Source: Miscanthus floridulus (taxonomy: Eukaryota; Streptophyta; Magnoliopsida; Poales; Poaceae). From it: a DNA stretch of 64,000 nt. A program made the translations under genes and the position numbers. The notes under the pieces were generated by a model. That model was not told where the DNA came from and made no database searches. It was given only the letters and a program-made list of their open reading frames with translations. The stretch lies in contig NC_089591.1 of the NCBI RefSeq assembly GCF_019320115.1, positions 24,344,502-24,408,501 on the forward strand, written 5' to 3'. Positions 1 to 12,639 of the stretch are shown here, piece after piece; position 1 is the first letter of the stretch; every line of letters begins with the position of its first letter.

Positions 1-2617
1 CACTTTGGAGCCTTATAGTTTGGAAACCATGGTGATTTAGATAAAACTCCTTTAATCAATCTTGTAGTAATCATGTAGCTCTACAACTTTCACTAATACC
101 ATTTTCACTCATTCACCATGGATTAGGAGTTACATGTGCATGAAGTTGCGTTGTCAATCACCCAATGCAGCTCTGGATTGGGCAACGTCATGGCCGACCG
201 ACCATAGGCCATGGCCGCCATGCCTCCCTACCCTCACTCACTCCCCTCACTCACTCTCGCTCTATCTCTCTCACTCTTGTGCCCGTAGCAGCAAAGCCGA
301 GCGCCGCCGTCGCCATTGCTGAGCTCCACCACGCTCGCACGCCAACCACACCATGCCATAGTCCAATCCATCTCGCTCGTAGCTCCTCCATCATCTCCTC
401 TACCTCCCTGAGCAGTCATTGCCACCGTTCAAGCCTAGATAATGCAACATTTCATGTCGCTATCATAGCCATGGTCACAAAGCGCCGTAGAGCTCCAAGC
501 TCACCGTGGCTAGCCCTATCCACCACTCCTACCTCTTTCTCCCTAGTTCTATCATCTCCTTAGGTCATAGATGCTCATGTCATCATTTATTTAACCACTA
601 CTGCCACCGTCACATGGGAATGCGCACCGCCACCGTGCGTGTCTGCTATGGTTGCAAGCATGCGTTTGTCGTCATCGACTTCATCGGACGCCCTTAGCCC
701 GCTCTGGTACCCATTAGCATGTCTCCTAGAGGTGTAGCACCTTCCTCGATGATGGAGACCAACCTTCGACCACCATCTCATTAGAACGGTGACACCACCG
801 CCAGTGCTCTGTGCACCGTCGTGCCGCCATGCATGTGGCTGGAACTCACCGTCGCTTCACCGTGGCTTGATCCGCACCGTAGAGCTCCGCTAGGGTTCAT
901 AGAAGGCATAGCCATGCTTGCTTGGTCACATCTTTGCCGAAGATAGTGAGTCCACCACCACATGCCGCCACCAAGCTGCCATGCTCGCCGGCGAGGTTGC
1001 TCCGGTGATCCATCGAGCCAACCTAGGGTACCAGTAGGTGCGCATGAGTGTGGGGAACACGACGTCGGTGACCTCGTCGTCGACGAGTTTGCCGCCGGTC
1101 AAGCCACGCCCCTGCTCTATGTGTCACTGACATGTGGGTCCCATTGACCCGTGGGTCCTAGCTGTTAGTCAGTATTTGAAATGTTTTTCTTGATTTATTT
1201 TCATAGATTTAAATGCAAAATTCAAAAAATTATATTTTGAGTTACGAGTGTCCAATTTGGGTGAACCAAATTTTGTTGGATTCATCATGAAGTGTACTAT
1301 TTGATAAAAATATCAAATCTATTGTTTAGGTTATTTTTCTAGGAGAATTAAATTGAGCAAGATAAGTGCTTTTAAAGTAGTTTATATCTTATAAAATGCA
1401 TAACTTGAGCTAGGAAAGTGGTAAAATTGTGATTCCAATTTTACTGGTCTTGTGTTGATAAGCTCTAGATAGCAAAGATACTAAACCTAGAGTATACATG
1501 CTTGTAATATGGTCTTCCTATTTAATCTTATTTAATTGCTAAATTCTAGTGAAATTAATTGGTATAAAAATACATAACATATGATCATACAAATTTTAAC
1601 ATAGTATTCTCATGCTAGGAGGAAAGTAAGAAAAATATTAAATCTATTGCTTGACACTTTTCACTAGGCTAAACTATTTTTTTGCTAAAATAAGCATATG
1701 TAACTTGTCATTTTATTAGAGGTGGCTATACTTATTCAAATGGCATGAAATTTGTACAGTAGACTATTGGGGTCATTATAGGCTAATGTAAGTTTCTCAA
1801 AATTTATTGAGCACTGGAAATATTTATCCTTTAAATCACCTTATTATATAAGGAAATTGATAAATTAATATAAATAAACTACTTAGGCTTAACCATGATG
1901 TTTTCTATAGTGTTTGTGATGCATATAATCTGTTTATGTTATTAGTTAGACTTAGAAGTAATTGGTTGTATGCAACTAGTTAATTATTGCTTTATAATTC
2001 AACTAGATGGCTGCAAGTTTTTGTTGTGTTGATTATTTCATGATGATAATGATCTTTTCTATAAATATGGTTAATAACAAAGTTGTATATAACTTACTTA
2101 TGTACCTTGTGTTAACTTTTCATAGTTATAGGCCTTATGGTTTGAGAATTATGGTGGTCAGAAGTCTGCTATCAGAAATGACTTGCTCTCTAGATAGATC
2201 TAAAATATTGAATTGTTTGACCTTGATAACTGTTGAATCACATTAAGATGATTAAAATAAATTTGTAGCCATTTCATAATCTTTGTAGAATGTCCACAAC
2301 CATATTATTTAGATGTATATAACTCTAGTTATGGTCAAAACAACTGGCTGCTGCCTTATAGTCCAGATAATGATCTACATTAGTGTTTGTTTAGTTACTA
2401 GAGAAGAGATATGCACCTACTCAGTAAAAGAAAATGTAACTTGTTATCAGCTTAAAGCAATGTTGCTGAGAACACTTATGAGGATGAATTCATCACATCA
2501 TATCATATTATATATGCCAGTCTACATGCGTCCATGATATCTTATTCCATGCTCATGCATATAGGATAGTCCGAAGGGATAACTCTATTGGAATTCAATG
2601 AAGAAGAGCCGGAGGAA
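1..2617 (+). repeat. Element A 5' LTR, segment 1
   Basis: Aligns by eye with 28374-31040 over its whole length. The first 1.15 kb includes a GC-rich block (about 170-1150) with short, non-conserved open frames. The rest is AT-rich and has no credible gene. It ends where element F inserted; the last five bases, aggaa, are F's target-site duplication. Confidence 0.9.
2613..2617. repeat. Target-site duplication of element F, left copy (aggaa)
   Basis: The bases aggaa directly precede the TG of F and recur at 12640-12644 directly after its terminal CA. The uninterrupted allele is visible in A's other LTR near 31038, where the flanks run together as gggggaacaatagg. Confidence 0.92.
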
Positions 2618-4667
2618 TGTAACACCCTAAAAATTCATATATAATCTAGTTATTAAATTTGAGCATTTACTTAAATTTTGATGCATTATAACTAGGTAAA
2701 ATAATAATTTTTGGCAAATTAAAATTAACTATAAGGCTTAGAAACATGATTGATTGCATTCATGTTGAAGTACATGATTTTGGTTGGGTGTAGAGCTAAG
2801 TTGTTTAGAGTTAAAAATTCAAACTCATTTGAATTTTGGCTTAGATTTGAAAACTAGAAATTGAAAAAAGATTATTTTTTCTATTTATCACCGACACCTC
2901 ATTTCAGCCCATGGCCTGCTGGCGGTCCAGCCCCTGCGCATCCCCTCCCTTCCCTTCTTTGCACACATGGCCCAGGCAACATGGCCTACTCAGTGGCCCG
3001 CTCTAGTGCCTACACATGTGTGTGCGCGCCTGCAGCCCAGCAATGCGGCCCGCTCATCGTTTTCACTTCCTCCACACGCATGTTCGAGACCGTGGCTCAG
3101 TTCAGCGCCATCGGCCTAGGCGGAGGACTGCTCCACGCCCATACCCACATGTTGTTTCCTCTCTCACTCACTGCAAGTGGGACCCGCTCGTCAGTCGCCT
3201 TCTCTATCCTTCTTTGTTCCCGGTGATGGCGCACGCCATGCACAGCAACTCGCTATTCGTGCCCGCGCTAGCAATGGAAAGCTTTCAAAATCCATTGATT
3301 TTGTAGCTCCACACGCCTACTTCCCATCTTTGCCCTACCCGCTCACCTTTAAGACCCACCATAGAGCCCCTCCCTCTCTTCCTTTTTCCCATTCACCCGA
3401 GCTCACAAAGCCACCCTGTAGTCTGCTCGCTCCGGTGCCCAATCAACGTCACCGATGCACCCCAGAACTCCGCCATGACTCATCGTGTTTCGTAGGTGCC
3501 CTCATCTCTTCATTTTGGCCTTGGATTGCATGAGATTACACTCACCCATGATGTTTTCTTTTCCTCAGCTCGCCACCGCACGCTGCCGGTCTCATTAGAG
3601 CCCTCCCAGATGTCGAGAACCCCATCATCGAGTTCGTGGTATACTACTCATGCTCCCCACCCTTCCTATTTAGAGTTTGGTGCCCTGGAGTGCCGTATCG
3701 GCAAGTTCCAGTGCCCATTGGCCATGGCACCACCAGTGGAGCCGTCAGTCCCGATGGGGATTTCTGCCTTGCTTTGGGTCAAATTGAGTTCACGTGACCA
3801 TGCGCCACATTTTGGTGCCCTCGTTTTGTAGTTACATGGCCAATATCGCCGTTGCAGCGTCCGCCACCGAGCTTAACTCGCCACCAACCATAGCGTTGCC
3901 CATGGGAGTTGTCTTCCACAGCGACCCTCTATTCCTTCGCATGAGCGCCATCGGATTTTAGATGGATGGCCGAGATCGCGTACCCCTTCGGGTTATGTAA
4001 CCGATCCACCGCTGAGAGTCGTGGACTCGGTCCACACCATCACCCAGTACCATTCCATGTACACATGGTGCACCACACCAATCTCACGTAGCCACTGTGG
4101 CCACCCATTCTACCGACGACACGGTCAACCGCGACACGCTGCGCACTTTAACTGCTTTAGCCCTTCGGTTTTCTCAGAATCAACCCGCAGTACATATTCA
4201 GTTCAAAACGTATTACTTCTTAGTCCTATTTTCTTCTATTTTAGCCCTTGTACTTTTGGAAAATAGTGCACACCGTCCAACCAGCATTAGAATTTAGTTT
4301 TTAATTAGTTTTAATTTAGAAATGAGTTTGGTTTATTTACAAAAATGCCATTGAATCTTGTTTTAAGCATAATGTTTGCGTTTTAAGTCCGATTAGAGTG
4401 ATTCTTTTCGCTCATGTGTTCATAGCCATACGTAGATTAGTTTTATAAGCTTTTTAGTCTATGTTTCTACTATTTGGTGTACTATTCTAATAGAAGTCTA
4501 TTTGTATGCATGTAATGACTAGAATGGATGCTTGATTGGTGAATTGGAACATGTTTAGAGGGGATCAGTTCAAGGTTTCTGAGGAGCACTCAGGTGACCA
4601 GCAATACCAAGAGGAGAACTTTGAGGAAGGCAAGTGTAGCAAAGGCCCCTTGTACCTATGAACTCTA
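2618..4667 (+). repeat. Element F 5' LTR, 3'-truncated
   Basis: Matches 9416-11425 (same TGTAACACCC start, same GC-rich middle, same tail up to aactcta at 4661-4667). The 1.2 kb that follows in the 3' LTR (11426-12639) is absent here, and the sequence passes straight into untranslated leader. The GC-rich block is about 2905-4040. Confidence 0.88.
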
Positions 4668-4978
4668 TTGTCAGTCTATTTTTGCCTGATTAAATATTAG
4701 AATCTGAGAATGTGTTCTAAATGAAACTTGTAGAGAATTTCATAAGCTTTCCATAAAGGTAAAATTGGCAATCATATGATAAACATAGGAGTGAGATATG
4801 CTCATATTACTGCACTGCTGTCTGTCCAACTCGCCAGAAAGTTCAGAACAATTATCTTATTGTATACCCTATATATATATCTCTTGTCTTTGATCTTGTG
4901 ATACCTACTCTCATTAGGCCATTATCTCTTAAAGGTTATATGTTTTGGAAATATGAGACTTATATGATGTATCTATAG
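4668..4978 (+). other. Element F leader between truncated LTR and gag
   Basis: About 310 AT-rich bases with no open frame and no recognisable tRNA-primer site such as TGGTATCAGAGC. The missing primer site and missing LTR tail suggest one deletion removed both, since they are adjacent in an intact element. Confidence 0.6.
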
Positions 4979-6050
4979 ATGGTGAACACTAAGAGGAACA
5001 ACCAAGGAGGCGAGGACTTGCTGTCGCCACCCCCTATCACTATGGAGCAGCTGATGATGATTCAAACTCAATTGCTTCAGCAGATGGCCCATGTTATGCA
5101 GAATAATGGGAATGGAAATGGGAATGCACTCCCTCAAGTTAGAGACAAGAGGAGAGAGTTTCTGAAGGGACATCCACCTGTCTTCAAGCATTCCACTGAC
5201 CCACTCCAAGCTGATGATTGGCTACGTGCAATTGAGAGGCAACTTGAGATTGCACAATGTGATGACAAGGAGAAGGTTTTGTATGCTTCTGTGTAGCTGC
5301 AGGGGGCTACACTTGACTAGTGGGACTCTTTCCATTTTGGCCGTACTGAAGCTAATCCCATCACTTGGCAAGAATTTTGCAGTGCCTTCCACTCTCATCA
5401 TGTGTCTACTAGATTGATGAAACTCAAGAAGAAGGAATTCTTGGCTCTCAAGTAGGGGAGCATGTCTGCTACAGAGTATCATGATAAGTTCATAGAATTG
5501 TCATGGTACACACCTACTGAAGTGGAAGATGATGGGAAGAGGTAGGAGCTGTTCATGGAAGGTCTGAATGATGGTCTCTAGTACCAACTGCTATCCCATA
5601 CCTTTGCTAGTTTCCAGCAGCTAGTGGACAAGGCCTTGGTTATAGAGAACAAACTGTCGTCAAATGGAGGACAAGAGGAAATTCTAGGGGCAATAGCCTA
5701 GGAGTAACACTCATGTCCGCACTGCTCCTCAGCAAGCTTACCCACAGCAGCGCTATCAGGGTCAGTCCAGTCTGATCAACCACAACCAGCAACCACAGCG
5801 TGCACAACAGCAGCAACAATAGTATAAGACACCAGTCCAGTGCCAGCAACAAACTAACAATGCTCCTATGAAGAGCAATGTCCCCAATGCTCCACAAAAG
5901 AATGGCACACCAAAGGCGCCAAATGCAGTCAATGACAATAGATGCTTCAACTGTGGAGAACTAGGACATTACTCCAACATATGTCCTAAGAAGACTGGCG
6001 AATATGTAGCAGAACTATGTCCATGGAAAGGTCAATCATGTGATCCATAG
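4979..6050 (+). pseudogene. Element F gag (capsid/nucleocapsid), decayed
   Basis: Gag packages element RNA into particles. The frame opens at ATG 4979 (MVNTKRNN...), the usual start for this family. A Gln/Met/Asn-rich stretch is followed by the capsid-like retrotransposon gag homology around 5145-5640 (FLKGHPPVFKHS, then ADDWLRAIERQLE). Near the end is a CCHC zinc knuckle at about 5943-5990 (CFNCGELGHYSNIC) with all four metal ligands present. In-frame TAG stops occur at 5294, in the following dozens of codons and at 6048, and there are small frame changes near 5640-5870. It is a pseudogene, although the knuckle is intact. Confidence 0.88.
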
Positions 6051-6445
6051 AGATAGCTCAGGAGGCACCTGATGTGTTGATTAGTACATTTCCGGTCGAC
6101 TCATACTCAACTACAGTTCTTTTGGATTATGGTGCTTTGCATTCCTTCATAGCATATACTTTCATAAAGAAGCATGGTATTCTCGTATGTGTTATGAAGA
6201 AACCCATGTTAGTAAACTCACCTGGAGGGGAAATGAAAGCAAATTGGATATGCTTAGCTGCTAGTCTCATCATAAGGGGGTAGAATTTCAAGCCAACCTT
6301 GTAGTCATAGACTCATCCAAAATTGATGTTATCTTGGGTATGGATTGGTTGAGGTCCCAGAAGGCAGTTATAAATTGTGGGAACAGTTCTGTGAATCTAA
6401 CCACTCCATCTAGAGAGAGAGTTGAGTATGTGGCAACATAGTTCA
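6051..6445 (+). pseudogene. Element F aspartic protease, decayed
   Basis: The protease that cleaves the gag-pol polyprotein follows gag. The active-site region reads VLLDYGALHSF (Asp codon 6125-6127), where family members normally have D-S/T-G-A. The Ser/Thr is replaced by Tyr, so activity is unlikely. The downstream hallmark DVILGMDWL is visible at about 6325-6350. A TAG at about 6281 and further stops interrupt the frame before reverse transcriptase. Confidence 0.82.
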
Positions 6446-6459
6446 GCCTCAGAAATCTA

Positions 6460-7860
6460 TTGGGTTAATCAATTAGAGGGCACAACCCTAGAGGATATAC
6501 GGATAGTAAATGAGTATCTAGATGTCTTCCTTGAGGAGTTACCAGGTATGTCACCTGAATGAGATATTGAGTTTATAATTAAACTTTTACCTGGAACTAC
6601 ACCCATAGCTAATAGACCTTATAGAATGGGAGTGAATGAATTAGAGGAACTTAAGAAACAAATAAGGGAACTGCTAGATAAGGGCTATGTCCAACCTAGT
6701 TCTTCACCTTGGGGTGCACTAGTATTGTTTGTAGAGAAGAAAATGGTACTTAAAGAATGTGCATAGATTACGGATCACTTAATGAGGTCACAATTAAGAA
6801 CAAGTATCCACTACCTAGAATCGATGACCTATTTGACTAGTTGAAAGGAGCTTGCATATTTTCCAAGATCGACCTCCGATCTGGATACCATCAGTTGAGG
6901 ATAAGATGTTCTGACATTCCCAAAATGGCTTTTGTGACCCGATATGGATTATATGAGTTCATAGTCATGTCTTTTGGTCTAACAAATGCACTTGCTTACT
7001 TCATGTATTTGATGAACAAAGTATTCATGGAGTACCTTGATAAGTTTATCATTGTGTTCATTGATGATATATTAGTTTACTCTAAGAATGAAGAAGAACA
7101 TGAGGGACATTTGAGGCTAGTATTGCAAAAGCTTAGAGAACATCAACTCTATGCTAAGTTTAGCAAATGTGAGTTCTGGCTAAAAGAAGTATCTTTCCTT
7201 GGTCACATAATCTCTAATGGAGGAGTAGCAGTAGGTCCCAAGAAGGTTAGAGATGTGTTGAGTTGGATGCCACCTCAGGATGTCAGTGAGATTTGGAGTT
7301 TCCTTGGTATGGCTAGGTACTATAGGAGATTCATTGAGGGATTCTCTAAATTAGCCAAACCTATGACTCCTCTATTAGAGAAGAATGCCAAATTTGTATG
7401 GTCTAAGCAATGTCAGGATAGTTTTGAGGAGTTGAAGAAGAGACTGACTTTTGCACCAGTGCTTGTCTTACCTGATCTTACCAAAAGCTTCTCTATCTAT
7501 TGTGATGCCACACGCCAAGGTCTAGGCTGCGTTCTTATGCAAGAGGGTAGAGTTGTTGCCTACGTGTCTAGACAACTAAGAAAACATGAGTTAAATTATC
7601 TGACTCATAATCTAGAGTTAGCAACTATGGTACATGCTCTCAAGATTTGGAGGCATTACCTAATTGGTCATAAGTGTGAGATTTTTACTGATCACAAGAG
7701 TTTGAAGTATATATTCACTCAGTCAGATCTAAATTTGAGGTAGCGCAGATGGCTAGAGTTAATCAAGGATTATGATTTGGAGATACAATATAATCCGGGA
7801 AAAGCTAATGTTGTAGCAGATGCTTTGAGTAGGAGTTATGTGAACATGGCCTATACAAAC
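6460..7860 (+). pseudogene. Element F reverse transcriptase and RNase H
   Basis: This enzyme copies element RNA into DNA and removes the RNA strand. The longest intact stretch is 6841-7743 (about 300 codons). It contains the RT palm: [12 protein letters not shown], then the catalytic FIDDILVYS with both Asp codons at 7063-7068, then FLGHIIS and the connection region. RNase H follows from about 7480 ([16 protein letters not shown]; the [11 protein letters not shown] motif near 7690) and ends around ADALSRS at 7815-7835. TAG stops lie at 6838 and 7741. Catalytic residues survive, unlike the upstream protease. Confidence 0.92.
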
Positions 7861-7959
7861 TCAATTACCTAGAGAGTTATGTGAGGAGCACCTGAATTAG
7901 GGTATTGTGGCTAACACTATGGAGTTAGAGGTAGAACCTACTTTAGAACTGAGAGATTC

Positions 7960-9030
7960 GTAAGGGATAGTTGAATGATGAGGAGATCAAAGATATTGCT
8001 AAATGTATAGTGATTGGTAAAACCCTAGGTTTCCACATGGATGATCAAAGAACAGTATGGTTTGGTAAAAGGATTTGTGTGCTAGAAGTGAAGTCTATTA
8101 GAGAGTCTATTTTGAGGGAAGCTCATGACTCAGCCTATTCTATACACCCAGGGAGTACTAAAATGTATCTTGATCTTAAAGAGAGATATTGGTGGTATGG
8201 ACTAAAAAGAGATGTAGGTGAACATGTGGCCATATGTGATATGTGCCTAGAGGGTAAAGGCATAGCATCAGTGGCCAGTAGGTTTACTTCAACCTATGAA
8301 GATACCTGAGTGGAAATGGGAAGAAGTTGGAATAGATTTCATAGTGGGATTAACCCATACACAGAGGGGATATGACTCTATTTGGGTAATCATAGACCAT
8401 CTGACAAAAGTAGCACATTTCATTCCTATCAAGACAACCTACAATGGTGCAAATTTGGCAAAGCTATACATGGAAAGGATTGTATGTTTACATGGAGTAC
8501 TGAAGAAGATTGTTTCAGATAGGGGTATACAGTTCACATCTCATTTTTGGCAGAAGTTGCATGAGTCCATGGATACATAGTTGAACTTTAGCTTAGCTTA
8601 TCATCCTCAGATAGATGGGCAGACCAAGAGAACAAATCTAATTTTAGAGGATATGTTGAGAGCATGTGCTTTACAGTATAGGACAAGTTGGGATAAGAGT
8701 TTGCCCTATGCTGAATTCTCTTATAATAATAGCTACCAGAAAAGTCTTATGATGGCACCATTTGAAGCGCTGTATGACAGAAAGTGCAGGACACCACTGT
8801 TTTGGAATCAAACGGGGGAAAGTTAATTCTTCAGACTAGAAGTTTTACAATAGGTGGAGAAATAGGTACAAACAATAAGGCAAAACTTGAAGGTCGCATA
8901 GTCTCGACAGAAAAGCTATGCTGACACAAGAAGAAGGGATTTGGTGTTTGAGATTGGTGATTTTGTTTATCTCAAAGTTTCACCTATGAGAGGAGTTAAG
9001 AGGTTCCATACCAAGTGAAAGTTGTGACCC
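7960..9030 (+). pseudogene. Element F integrase (zinc-binding and DDE core)
   Basis: Integrase joins the DNA copy to the chromosome. The HHCC zinc-binding domain is seen at about 8120-8265 (His pair in HDSAYSIH, Cys pair in CDMC). The catalytic core runs from WEEVGIDFIVGL (first Asp, about 8330) through IVSDRGIQF (second Asp, about 8518) to the QTKRTNLILEDML region (about 8620-8655), where the usual catalytic Glu appears as Lys. The YNNSYQKS motif is at about 8725. TAG codons at 8578 and near 8823 break the frame. Confidence 0.88.
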
Positions 9031-9039
9031 ATGTATGTG

Positions 9040-9402
9040 GGACCCTTTAAGATCATCTATAGGAGAGGAGAAGTTGCTTACCAGCTAGAATTACCGGAAC
9101 AACTCTTAGGTGTTCATGATGTCTTCCATGTATCGTAGCTTAAGAAATGTTTGAGAGTATCTAAGGAACAATTACCTTTGGATAAACTAGATATCTAAGA
9201 GGATCTATCATACAAAGAATATCCAGTGAGATTCTTGGAAACAACTGAGAGAATCATAAGGAGTAGGATTATAAGAATGTGTAAGGTTCAGTGGAACAGA
9301 CATTCGGTGGATGAGGCAACCTGGGAAACAGAGGATGATCTAAAATCTGACTATCCTAATCTTTTTTTAATCATCCAAATCTCGAGAACAAGATTCATCT
9401 TC
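9040..9402 (+). pseudogene. Element F integrase C-terminus with chromodomain
   Basis: After the family-typical ELPE...GVHDVFHVSQLKK stretch (about 9085-9150), a chromodomain-like module runs from about 9215 to 9390 (YPVRFLETTERIIRSR, then CKVQWNRHSVDEATWE). In plant chromoviruses this domain guides integration to particular chromatin. It places F in the chromodomain lineage. TAG/TAA codons break the upstream linker. Confidence 0.88.
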
Positions 9403-9415
9403 ACGGGGGTAGGTT
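9401..9415 (+). promoter_or_regulatory. Element F polypurine tract
   Basis: The purine-rich run acgggggtaggtt directly abuts the TG of the 3' LTR. This is the standard position for the plus-strand primer of reverse transcription. Confidence 0.75.
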
Positions 9416-12400
9416 TGTAACACCCTAAAAATTCATATATAATCTAGTTATTAAATTTGAGCATTTACTTAAATTTTGATGCATTATAACCTAGGTAAAA
9501 TAATATTTTTTGGCTAATTAAAATTAACTATAAGGCTTAGAAAAATGATTGATTGAATTCATGCTGAAGTACATGATTTTGGTTGAGTGTAGGGAAAAGT
9601 TGTTTGGAGTTAAAAATTCAAACTAATTTGAATTTTGGCTTAGATTTGAAAACTACAAATTGAAAAAAGTTTCTTTTTCTATTTATCACCTAGACCTCAT
9701 TTTGGCCCATGGCCTGCTGGCAGTCCTAGCCCCGTGCCTCCCCTCCCTTCCCTTCTTTGTGCACATTGCATGGCAACATGGTCTGCTCACGTCCTGCTCT
9801 AGCGCCTATGCATGCGTGCACGCCTATAGCCCAGCAACACGACCCGCTCAGCGTTTTCACTTCCTCCGTACGCACGTGTGAGACCACGACCCTAGTTCAG
9901 CACCATCGGCCTAGATGGAGGCCTGCTCCATGCCCATGCCTGCATGCTGCTTCCTCTCTCACTCACTGCATGTGGGACCCACTCATTAGTCGCCTTCTGT
10001 TTCCTTCTTTGTTCCTAGGCAATGGCACACGCCATGCACGACAACTCACCGCCACACCCGCGCTAGGCAAGGGAAAGCTTTCGAAATCCACTGATTTCGT
10101 AGCTCTGCATGTCCTCTTCCCATCTCTGGCATGCCCACTCACCTTTAAGACCCTGCCGTGGAGCCCCTCCCTCTCTTCCTTTTCCTGTTCACTTGAGCTC
10201 GCATCACCGCCCCATAGTCCACCCACTCTGGTGCCCAATCGATGTCGCCGACGCACCTTAGAACTACACTATGACTCACCAGTGTCCGTAGGTGCCCTCA
10301 TCTCTTCATTTTGGCCTCGGATTGCACGAGATTACACTCACCCACGATGTTATCTTTTCCTTAGCTTGCCACCGGTCTCATTGGAGCCCTCCTAGACATT
10401 GAGAATCCCCATCATCGAGTTCATGGTATACTACTCATGCTCCCCGCCCTTCCTATTTAGAGTTTGGTGCCCTGTAGTATCGTATCGGCAAGTTCTAATG
10501 CCTGCTGGCCATGGCGCCACTGTGGAGCCATCGTCCTGACAGGGATTTCCGCCTTGCTTTGTGTCGTATTGAGTTCAGTGTGACCGTGCGCCACATTTGG
10601 GTGCCCTCGTTTTGGAGTTACGTGGCCGGTATCACCATTGTAGCTTCCACCATCGAGCTTGACCTACCACCGGCCATGGTATTGGTTGTGGGAGTTGTCT
10701 TCCCCGGCAACCCTCTGTGCCTTTGTGCCAGTGCCGTCGGATTTTAGATGGACGATCGAGATCGTGTACCCCTTCGGGTTATGTAACCAGTCCACCGCGA
10801 GAGCCGTGTACTCAGTCCACACCCTCACCCACACTAGTCCATGTACACGTGGTGCACCGCACCAATCTCATTCAGCCATGTGGCCGCCCAGTCAGCCGGC
10901 GACATGGTCAACCATTACCCGTCGCGCACTTTTGCGCTTTAGCCCATCGATTTTCTCAGAATCAACCCGCAGTACATATCTATTCAAAATGTATTACTTC
11001 TTAGTCCTGTTTTCTTCTGTTTTAGCCCTTGTACTTTTGGAATATAGTGCATGCCATCCAACCAGCGTTTTAATTCAGAAATGAGTTCGGTTTATTTACA
11101 AAAATGCCATTGAACTTGTTTTAAGCGTAACTTTTGCGTTTTAAGTCCGATTAGAGTGATTCTTTCGCTCATGTGTTCGTAGCAATACATAGATTAGTTT
11201 TATAAGCTTTTCTATCTATGTTTGTACTGTTTGATGTACTGTTCTAATAGAAGTCTATTTGTATGAATGTAATGATTGGAATCGATGCTTGATTGGTGAA
11301 TTGGAACATGTTTAGAGGGGGATCAGTTTGAGGTTTCTAAGGAGCACTTAGGTGACCAGCAATACCAAGAGGAGAACTTTGAAGAAGGCAAGTGTAGCAA
11401 AGGCCCCTTTTACCTATGAACTCTACAATTCATATACATGCGTGTGTCTAAATTTGAATTACCTTTAAGGACTTTACCTAGATTACTACTTGTACCACAT
11501 ATCCTTGCTACTTGTACCACATATCCTTGATACCTAGGGTTTGGGATGCATTTTGGATAGATGCTGCAATGCTCAACATGAAATAATTGTTACACATAAC
11601 TAAAGGTGTTATGCAATGTGTTAAAATGGAGCTTTTTAGCAACAATTAGGAGGCTAGAGTACAGGGGTTGAGTGCTCTAGTGCCTCTCCAGAAGGACTTA
11701 ATCCTGAAGCAGCCACCCAAGAGGTTTCATACAACCCTGAGTGTCATATGGCTTTGACTTTAACCTATTAACTAGATTGTACTAGCTCATCTGTAGCTTT
11801 CTATAAGGGCAAGATGGGGGCACTAGTTGGTATGTTTCTTTTCCTGCTAGGGTGTGTACTGTGACATGACCATGCGTGCCCCTCCTAGGGGAGGGCCACA
11901 TATGGCTAGACGGCTGAAAGCTTAGCAGCTATGACTTGTTAGTGCGAGTAGTGAAGGGTTATGTAGTGAGACCCTACCACACTTCCTAGGTAGAGGTGAT
12001 GTGGGCTATGCAAACCTCGGCATTGTGAATCATGGCCCGGTGGGTAAAGTTGTACAATTTCTATAGAAATATTTAACCTATTATAACAGCCGAGCTCATG
12101 GATATGAGCGATCGGATCCTTCATGATTAGTGTTTACTATGGATGGTTGGGAAATTGATATAATCTTGATTATTCACAATTACCACTTGGGTTGGGTTTA
12201 TTCACTAAAGTAGTGATTCAGGATGCTAAAACTTGACCAACTAAAATTGCTAACCACAGTCAAACTATATCTAGCCTTTAAGCCTCATAGATCCCTTTGA
12301 TATACTCGCTAAGCATGGTGAGCTTACACTTGTTTTACATTCAATGAAAATCTTGAATGGGTAACAGATAATACATATGAAGAGTTTCCAGAGGATGTCC

Positions 12401-12639
12401 AGGACTACTAGATTGATGTTCACCAGTTGGAGTCCTAGTGGTAGTTTGGGCTTAGTATTCTACTTTATGTAATAATGTTGCTAATGAGCAAGACTATGTG
12501 ATAATAGTATGTTGAGATATGCGATGTAATAAATTACTTTACTTTGATATTATTGCAATTTGGGATTATATGTGTGTTTGGACATCCTAGGCGCACATAT
12601 ATGAGCACTTGGTTTTGTTATGCAAAATTGGGTGCGACA
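9416..12639 (+). repeat. Element F 3' LTR, complete (3224 bp)
   Basis: Begins TGTAACACCC and ends GGTGCGACA, followed by the duplication aggaa. The first 2010 bp match the 5' LTR, and the last 1.2 kb (11426-12639) exists only here. The GC-rich block is about 9705-10930. One frame at 9757-10395 is open there, and its second half is also open in the 5' LTR copy (3177-3533), but no known domain is visible. The rest is AT-rich and carries no gene. Confidence 0.9.

Larger units (their letters stand above)
2618..12639 (+). mobile_element. Element F: Tekay-type chromodomain Ty3/gypsy element
   Basis: Starts TGTAACACCC, ends GGTGCGACA, and is flanked by the 5-bp duplication aggaa. Domain order is gag, protease, reverse transcriptase, RNase H, integrase, chromodomain, which is typical of plant chromoviruses. 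The 3' LTR is 3224 bp. The 5' LTR is only about 2050 bp because its last 1.2 kb is missing, together with any recognisable primer-binding site. Numerous in-frame stops make it non-autonomous. Confidence 0.92.

Noticed and set aside
165..563. 132-codon open frame near the window start
   Set aside because: The matching region of A's 3' LTR (about 28540-28930) does not keep it open, and it has no recognisable motif.
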